Assembly (NCBI RefSeq): GCF_002964665.1
Contig: NZ_PQBZ01000034.1
Location: forward strand, 1,426,429 to 1,490,428
Direction: 5' to 3'
Length of the DNA stretch: 64,000 nucleotides
From: Pseudoalteromonas sp. T1lg23B
GTDB taxonomy: Bacteria; Pseudomonadota; Gammaproteobacteria; Enterobacterales; Alteromonadaceae
Made by a program: the position numbers and the translations under genes. A model generated the notes under the pieces. It saw only the letters and a list, made by a program, of their open reading frames with translations. It was not told the DNA's origin and ran no database searches. Below are positions 59,125 to 64,000 of this stretch, piece after piece; positions within the stretch are counted from its first letter, which is position 1; each line of letters begins with the position of its first letter.

Positions 59125-60483
59125 ATGAAATTATCTACAATAGCTCTATCTATTGTTCCATTCGCGTTTCTATCTAGTGCACATGCTCTGGAACATAATT
59201 TAACCGAAGCTGGAAAAGTTAAGTTACATTCAGCTAAACAAAACATGCTCAATCCCACTCAACCAAAGCTCGCCCAAAACACACATCGCCAACTTGACTT
59301 TTCCTCACAAGAAACCACCACTGAAAGTATTACACCTGTATGCCCAACGCTTTCAACAGGTAATCTGTATACACTTAGTGGTGCATCTGCTGGCAATACG
59401 ATTTGTTACCATTTCGAGATAACAGAACGAAGTAAAACAACCGCTCTGTTGGTTGGACAGACAGGTGCCTCAAATATTGACTTGAGTGTACTCAAACATA
59501 ATTCAGACGATACGTTTGCTTTACTTGGCACCAGTGCCAACCCAGGCACCGATGACGAAGTCGTCGTCGCACTAACTGAACCAGGCCATTATTACTGGTA
59601 TATGGAAGTAAAAGAGTCAGATGGTTCTGCATTTAACTTTGGTGCAGCGGTAGCTACACAACTGGATGAATATGAATTTAATGATACAGTTGCAACCGCG
59701 ACGATGTTATCGACAGGTCAAAACGTTATCCAAGGTAATATGGACAGTGCAACTGATATCGATATGTATCAATTCACAGCTGTTAATGGCCAAAACCTTG
59801 CCTTACGTTTAAAGGATAACAGCTCAGATGAATATATTTTTGAAGTATACAATAATGGTTGGGTACCTTTAGCAGCAAACAAAATACATCCAATTTCTGG
59901 TTTACAAGAAAACCACACTATTACCCTTAGAGTTAGGGCCAACACTGCGTTGCCGGTAAATACCAATAACCAGTACACTTTATCCGTACAGTCTGTTGTC
60001 GCGTCATTCACCAGTCACAAAATCTCTGGTGAGGCAAATGTGATACGCATTCCATATTCTGCTTTTAGCGACCCTTATCTAACAACTCAAGCGTACAGAA
60101 ACCTTAACTGGTCATTGACGTTGAATGACTCAACTGGCGCACCTATCGAAAGTGCCAGCGCTAAATTAGTGCTAGCTGATACCGACGGCACGACTGATTA
60201 TGTACAAACATCTGATGCCAATGGCAGAATATCAAATAGCATCAACTTAGGAACCTGTTCACCACAGGTGACTAATATAGAGCACACCCAGTATAGCTTA
60301 GGATACAAAAATACTTGGCATTCTGATGTGGAAGTCAAAGGCTGGAGGCTTGAAATAGAGACCAACTTGGACAGTGATAACGATGGGATCATTGACAAAA
60401 TTGGTATTGGTGGAGAAAACGTACCATGGGTCTATCTAGGCCATATTTGCGACCAAGACCTAGTTTCCAGTGAGAAATCTTAA
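59125..60483 (+). CDS. Secreted protein with pre-peptidase C-terminal (PPC) domain and calcium-type repeat
   Basis: The 452-residue protein has a signal peptide (about 1-21, ending SSAHA). A PPC-like region lies at about 190-290 (YEFNDTVATATMLSTGQNVI and MDSATDIDMYQFTAVNG), preceded by a second diverged copy at about 75-175. PPC domains usually flank secreted proteases, but no protease domain is visible here. Near the C-terminus DSDNDGIIDKIGIGG resembles a thrombospondin type 3/dockerin calcium loop. The role may be surface binding or carrier; it is a single gene, followed by a terminator. Confidence 0.75.
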   Translation: MKLSTIALSIVPFAFLSSAHALEHNLTEAGKVKLHSAKQNMLNPTQPKLAQNTHRQLDFSSQETTTESITPVCPTLSTGNLYTLSGASAGNTICYHFEITERSKTTALLVGQTGASNIDLSVLKHNSDDTFALLGTSANPGTDDEVVVALTEPGHYYWYMEVKESDGSAFNFGAAVATQLDEYEFNDTVATATMLSTGQNVIQGNMDSATDIDMYQFTAVNGQNLALRLKDNSSDEYIFEVYNNGWVPLAANKIHPISGLQENHTITLRVRANTALPVNTNNQYTLSVQSVVASFTSHKISGEANVIRIPYSAFSDPYLTTQAYRNLNWSLTLNDSTGAPIESASAKLVLADTDGTTDYVQTSDANGRISNSINLGTCSPQVTNIEHTQYSLGYKNTWHSDVEVKGWRLEIETNLDSDNDGIIDKIGIGGENVPWVYLGHICDQDLVSSEKS

Positions 60484-60492
60484 CTAAGTGAA

Positions 60493-60515
60493 GTCAGGCC
60501 TAGGCCTGACTTTTT
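60493..60515. terminator. Terminator after the PPC-protein gene
   Basis: GTCAGGCCTAGGCCTGAC is a perfect 18-bp palindrome followed by TTTTT on the plus strand, next to the stop of the convergent gene at 60514. Confidence 0.85.
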
Positions 60516-61251
60516 ACGCTGCGTATGTTGCTTGAGCTTTGCCGCTTAACTGTTTAGACATATTATCAATGAAGCCAAACATATTTAAGTTATTGCCGAT
60601 ACGCGCGCTGACTTCATCTTCTTTGGTTTGCTCTTTCATCAAGGATCTCATGTCGATTATTTCTGCAAAATTCTCGTTATTCACATCATACTTTCCCCAG
60701 TATTGACTGGTTCCTTGCTCGCTTGGTCCACGTTCAAGTTCTGTATACTTCAAGAAGTTATCTTTAACGTCATTTGCTAGCTGTACGAGCTTTTCGTTTG
60801 CATTCAACTTGTCTTCCAAATAGCTGACTTCATCCGCACTTAGCTGACCAGAGACCTTAATCGCTCCTTCTTCATCAACTGAGAATGCCCAGTCTTTTTC
60901 AGCAAGTTGCGGGTTACTGCTGGCCAGCTCACTCATAAACTGGTTGTATTCCCCTGCCAATTCATCCGCTGCTTTATACATATCACCATTGAAGTAGAGC
61001 TGGTGATAGGCCTCATTGAGTCTCGCACTTGTCTGCTCTGGTTCTTCTATAAGTTGCTGAGCTTCTCCAAGAACAATAGGACGACTATAAGTGGGGTCTG
61101 GAATCTGCTCTTTTGCACCGTGGTAAGTATCAGCGGCTAATTTAAGATCACTGTTTTGCACAGTGGCCGTATTTTCCTGCTTAATCGATTTTGAGGGGCC
61201 CTTATTCGCTAAAGCCCCCATCTCAATCAGTTGATTGGCATTAACTTTCAT
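60514..61251 (-). CDS. Conserved hypothetical protein (orphan)
   Basis: A 245-residue soluble protein without signal peptide or membrane segment. It is acidic and mostly helical in appearance, with MKVNANQLIEMGALANKG at the N-terminus and a C-terminal stretch MFGFIDNMSKQLSGKAQATYAA. I do not recognise a family. It lies alone between a secreted protein and serB. The start is the first ATG, with AAGGATAT just upstream. Confidence 0.7.
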   Translation of the reverse strand: MKVNANQLIEMGALANKGPSKSIKQENTATVQNSDLKLAADTYHGAKEQIPDPTYSRPIVLGEAQQLIEEPEQTSARLNEAYHQLYFNGDMYKAADELAGEYNQFMSELASSNPQLAEKDWAFSVDEEGAIKVSGQLSADEVSYLEDKLNANEKLVQLANDVKDNFLKYTELERGPSEQGTSQYWGKYDVNNENFAEIIDMRSLMKEQTKEDEVSARIGNNLNMFGFIDNMSKQLSGKAQATYAA

Positions 61252-61391
61252 AAAAAAATATCCTTTTCTTAATGAACTTATATAAGTTATCGGTCAGACT
61301 GTCTTGAAGTTTAGCTTAAACTCTTATTTACATAAAATATTCACTTAATTTACCTAATATATGTTCTATCTTCTCAACTCCTATTACCCAT

Positions 61392-62414
61392 TTAAAGCGG
61401 AATAGACAACAAATATAGCACTTGCAGCAATGAACCTTTACAAACCGCCGCATCTGCTTGAGCAACAACCTTAGGTTTTCCGTGTACGGCTATCCCTGTC
61501 CCCGCTTGCGCCATCATAAGCAGGTCATTCGCGCCATCGCCCATCGCCACTGTTTGTGATTGGTCTAAACCATATTTTTGCGTCAGCATACTTAAGATGT
61601 CAGCCTTTTTCTGAGCATCAACCACCTCACCTAGCACCTTGCCTGTTAAACGTTCATCAGCGATTTCAAGTTCATTCGCGTAGCAGCCATCTAACTGTAA
61701 TGGCGCTAACAACGCCTCTGCAAACCAGGTAAAACCACCTGACGCTATGTATAAATGCCAGCCATGCTGTTTTAAATGAGCACATAAAGCTTCTATGCCA
61801 TCCATCAGGGGCAAGTTATTCTTTAACTCCTTGATTAAGCTTAGCTCTACACCCGCAAGCTTACTCACGCGTTGATGCAAACTATCGCTAAATGCTAACT
61901 GCCCAGCCATGGCCTGAGCCGTTACTTTTGCGACGTCATCATACACATTTGCTAAACGAGCAATTTCATCGATACACTCAATCTCAATAGCGGTAGAGTC
62001 CATATCCATTACCAGTAACCCTGCTTGTGACAAAGTTGCTGGTTTGGCCAAAATAGCGGTTTGTAGCGACAATGAATGGGCCGCCTCTCTGAGTTGTTGT
62101 TTTAGTTGCTCGGTTACCTCAGGTACATAGTGGCTTGCAACGTACATGACCATTGCTTCTGGTAATGCAGGATGTGGGTGATATTGGCAGATAGCACTCA
62201 CCGGTAAATCCGAGTCGTGTAAAAATGCCAAGAAGTTTTGTAATTTAGCCGTCGTCAGCTGTTCGCCAAACAAGGTGATAAACACGCCTTGCTCACTGTC
62301 AGGAGCCATTTCGCTTAGTAAGCACTGCGCACTTTCAATTCGGTACCATTTTGCTAAAGTGAAGATATGAGATAAATCATGATCAGGTAATTGCACAAGG
62401 CTAGAGGTTGGCAT
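61392..62414 (-). CDS. serB: Phosphoserine phosphatase
   Basis: SerB performs the last step of serine synthesis, which feeds glycine and the gcv pathway. The 340-residue protein has an N-terminal ACT-like region (about 30-120) and a HAD domain with the nucleophile motif VMDMDSTAIEIECIDE and MGDGANDLLMMAQAG. I chose the ATG at 62414, with GGAG seven bases upstream; an earlier ATG at 62453 lacks a site. It is divergent from ytjB, as in E. coli. Confidence 0.95.
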   Translation of the reverse strand: MPTSSLVQLPDHDLSHIFTLAKWYRIESAQCLLSEMAPDSEQGVFITLFGEQLTTAKLQNFLAFLHDSDLPVSAICQYHPHPALPEAMVMYVASHYVPEVTEQLKQQLREAAHSLSLQTAILAKPATLSQAGLLVMDMDSTAIEIECIDEIARLANVYDDVAKVTAQAMAGQLAFSDSLHQRVSKLAGVELSLIKELKNNLPLMDGIEALCAHLKQHGWHLYIASGGFTWFAEALLAPLQLDGCYANELEIADERLTGKVLGEVVDAQKKADILSMLTQKYGLDQSQTVAMGDGANDLLMMAQAGTGIAVHGKPKVVAQADAAVCKGSLLQVLYLLSIPL

Positions 62415-62489
62415 ACATAAGCTCCTAAGTAACAGACTCGCCCTTTTTAACATCTATCAATGATACTGTCAGCAACCAACATAGGTAAT

Positions 62490-63107
62490 ATGAAAAATAC
62501 ACAAGCAATTGATTTATTAAAGTCTTCACGTGGCCGCCGATTAATACGTTTGATGGTTGCTGCGGCTTGCTTTATTACTCTAACCTGGCTTGCCTTTAAC
62601 ACCAGCTTTCAATCACACCAGTTATTATACAAACAAGCTGATATGAACGCGCGAAGTCTGGCTCATCAACTGGCTCTTAATGCCGCCAAGCCACTTTTGA
62701 ACGATGACTTACCTTTATTGGAACAGCTATGTCAACATCTAGAAAGTGATACGAATGTACTCAGTATCGCCATTTATAACAACACCGGAGAGCTGGTTGT
62801 AGCAGGTAAAGGCTTTACACAAAGCGATAATATTTACGGTTTACCACAAGAGCTTCCAGGCATCAGTAAACTCAAAACGTCGGTAGTAGAGCCAATCACT
62901 GACAATGACAGGCCGCTGGGATTTGTTACCATGGTCTACTTAACCCAATCTGCGATGAGTCAAAGCCACTATCATTTTCACGAACTAGGCCGGATGGTAC
63001 TGCTTATGTTGCTTATCACTGGCGTATTTACGTGGCAAATTGGTCGTGCTTTGAAAGGATGGGAAGTAAAACGTCAAATTCGAAAAAGCGTACGAGATGA
63101 TAAATAA
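62490..63107 (+). CDS. ytjB: YtjB/AhpA-type membrane protein
   Basis: The 205-residue protein has membrane segments at about 20-38 and 170-187 and a periplasmic region between them, typical of the SMP/YtjB family next to serB in many gammaproteobacteria. Function is unclear. The ATG at 62490 has TAGGT just upstream. Its 3' end overlaps the convergent TatD-family gene by 34 bp. Confidence 0.8.
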   Translation: MKNTQAIDLLKSSRGRRLIRLMVAAACFITLTWLAFNTSFQSHQLLYKQADMNARSLAHQLALNAAKPLLNDDLPLLEQLCQHLESDTNVLSIAIYNNTGELVVAGKGFTQSDNIYGLPQELPGISKLKTSVVEPITDNDRPLGFVTMVYLTQSAMSQSHYHFHELGRMVLLMLLITGVFTWQIGRALKGWEVKRQIRKSVRDDK

Positions 63108-63838
63108 AGCTGCTGTGCAATTTCTTTTGGGCTCTCACTACGAAGTTGACATAAACACGCAAATACATCCAGCAAACGTTTTGGTTCATTGACCTTGCCT
63201 TGATGGCCTGACAACGGCATAGAAGGTGCGTCAGTTTCAAGTAGTAAGCTATCCAAAGGCACCTGACTGCATACCTGTCTGGTTTTGCTTGCCCGTTCAT
63301 AACTTATAGTACCGCCAACCCCAAGCTTAAAACCTTGTTTAAGGTAATATTCTGCTTGTTGTAAAGACCCTGAAAAAGCATGGATCACCCCTCCAAACTC
63401 TGGCGGTGTTTGCTTGAAAGCTTGTGCAATTAAGTGATGACTTTGTCGATGGTGCACAATCAAGGGCAACTGCAGCGCATTACTGAGCTTTATATGTTCA
63501 GCAAAAATTGCTTGTTGCCAGTGTAGTTGTGGACATGTGCCATCTATGCCGCACTCCCCGATGGCGACCAAATGCTGTTTATTTTCTCTGGCGAATGTCA
63601 TAAATCGACGTACCGCTTCATCAGTGTGTTGGTCGATAAAATACGGATGTAACCCTGCTGAGATTCTACACTGGGGGTAACGCTTTGAGAATGCCAATAA
63701 GGATTCACTCTGGCTCACAGTTATGCCCGGCACAATAAAATATCTGACGCCTAACACCTGTGCATGGGCCATTTGGCGCTCAAGATCAGACTTAAACTCT
63801 GCAAAGTCTAAGTGGCAATGACTGTCGATGAATTCCAT
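63074..63838 (-). CDS. yjjV: TatD-family DNase (YjjV-like)
   Basis: Metal-dependent hydrolase of 254 residues with the family motifs FIDSHCHLDF, AIGECGIDGT, LPLIVHHRQSH, HAFSGSLQQAEYYLKQGF and LLLETDAPSMPL. YjjV-type proteins have DNase or related phosphodiesterase activity. I chose the ATG at 63838; AAGGT is a few bases upstream. It overlaps ytjB at the 3' end. Confidence 0.9.
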   Translation of the reverse strand: MEFIDSHCHLDFAEFKSDLERQMAHAQVLGVRYFIVPGITVSQSESLLAFSKRYPQCRISAGLHPYFIDQHTDEAVRRFMTFARENKQHLVAIGECGIDGTCPQLHWQQAIFAEHIKLSNALQLPLIVHHRQSHHLIAQAFKQTPPEFGGVIHAFSGSLQQAEYYLKQGFKLGVGGTISYERASKTRQVCSQVPLDSLLLETDAPSMPLSGHQGKVNEPKRLLDVFACLCQLRSESPKEIAQQLYLSSRTLFRI

Positions 63839-63923
63839 AGTCACCTTAATGGCTGCGCATTATGAAGATAAGTATAAATGGCTTTGAGTTGTAAGGCAGC
63901 ACACGCTGGCTGCCTTAAGTTAC

Positions 63924-64000
63924 CTAAGGATTGAGTCTGCTGATATCCCAACTACCATCGCTTTGTTTGGTATACATAAAGCGATCATGTAAACGATGTT
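63924..64000 (-). CDS. pdxH: Pyridoxine/pyridoxamine 5'-phosphate oxidase, C-terminal fragment
   Basis: The window ends inside this gene. The last 24 codons read HRLHDRFMYTKQSD followed by GSWDISRLNP and a TAG stop, which fits the FMN/PLP-binding C-terminus of PdxH (RLHDR motif). The gene enters from beyond base 64000. PdxH makes pyridoxal phosphate, the cofactor of GcvP. Confidence 0.85.
   Translation of the reverse strand, partial: HRLHDRFMYTKQSDGSWDISRLNP

Overview
The window looks like a chromosomal segment of a marine gammaproteobacterium of the order Alteromonadales, most likely Pseudoalteromonas or a close relative. This rests on protein similarity recalled from memory and on conserved neighbourhoods: ygfB-pepP-ubiH-ubiI-(gcvTHP), pdhR-aceE-aceF-lpdA, mdh/argR divergent, serB/ytjB divergent, obgE-rpmA-rplU/ispB. 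It also rests on the regulators ArcA/ArcB, 6S RNA and a CsrB-type sRNA. Almost everything is core housekeeping DNA. The clearest accessory patch is at the left edge.

Layout. 1-2000: a REP-associated tyrosine transposase (RAYT), five REP-type palindromes starting with GTAG, and an AbiC-like membrane protein gene whose stop codon lies inside a REP. 2166-7448: glycine cleavage genes gcvP, gcvH and gcvT (gcvT carries a frameshift) plus a short GcvT-domain paralogue. 7579-11506: a LysR regulator, a CadC-like membrane regulator and a secreted esterase. 11681-16283: ubiI, ubiH, pepP (frameshifted), ygfB and 6S RNA. 16422-24079: DUF3718 protein, folA, obgE, rpmA, rplU, ispB, yggX, mutY, trmB, rsmC. 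24322-29676: a histidine kinase with a CHASE8-like sensor translationally coupled to a YfiR-like periplasmic protein, then arcA and arcB facing each other. 29888-37495: folE2, a DUF2726 gene with a sequestered ribosome site, mtnN with a CbiB-like gene, tyrS, mepM, a methyltransferase and a DinB protein. 37577-43878: mdh, argR, a Dyp peroxidase and an FbpABC-type iron transporter. 44008-44670: a GacA/UvrY box and a CsrB-type RNA with 26 GGA motifs. 44783-51388: tapT, a GNAT acetyltransferase, a DUF2750 protein, a LysR/SbtA-like transporter pair (transporter frameshifted), and manB and manC. 51589-58564: the pyruvate dehydrogenase genes with two PdhR-like boxes upstream of pdhR. 59125-64000: a secreted PPC-domain protein, an orphan gene, serB, ytjB, a TatD-family DNase and the C-terminus of pdxH.

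The genes connect through central carbon and redox metabolism: PDH, malate dehydrogenase, glycine cleavage and two ubiquinone hydroxylases. Several global regulators act on such metabolism (ArcAB, PdhR, 6S RNA, CsrB). Translation and ribosome functions (rpmA, rplU, obgE, trmB, rsmC, tapT, tyrS) fill much of the rest.

Three otherwise well-conserved genes (gcvT, pepP and the SbtA-like gene) are each broken by an apparent one-base indel. This raises the possibility of residual sequencing errors in the assembly. The most noteworthy signals are the CsrB RNA with its upstream activator site, the kinase/YfiR pair, the RAYT/REP/AbiC-like patch, the GcvT paralogue, and a 12-bp inverted repeat that would bury the ribosome binding site of the DUF2726 gene. 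I did not find a clearly new multi-gene system.
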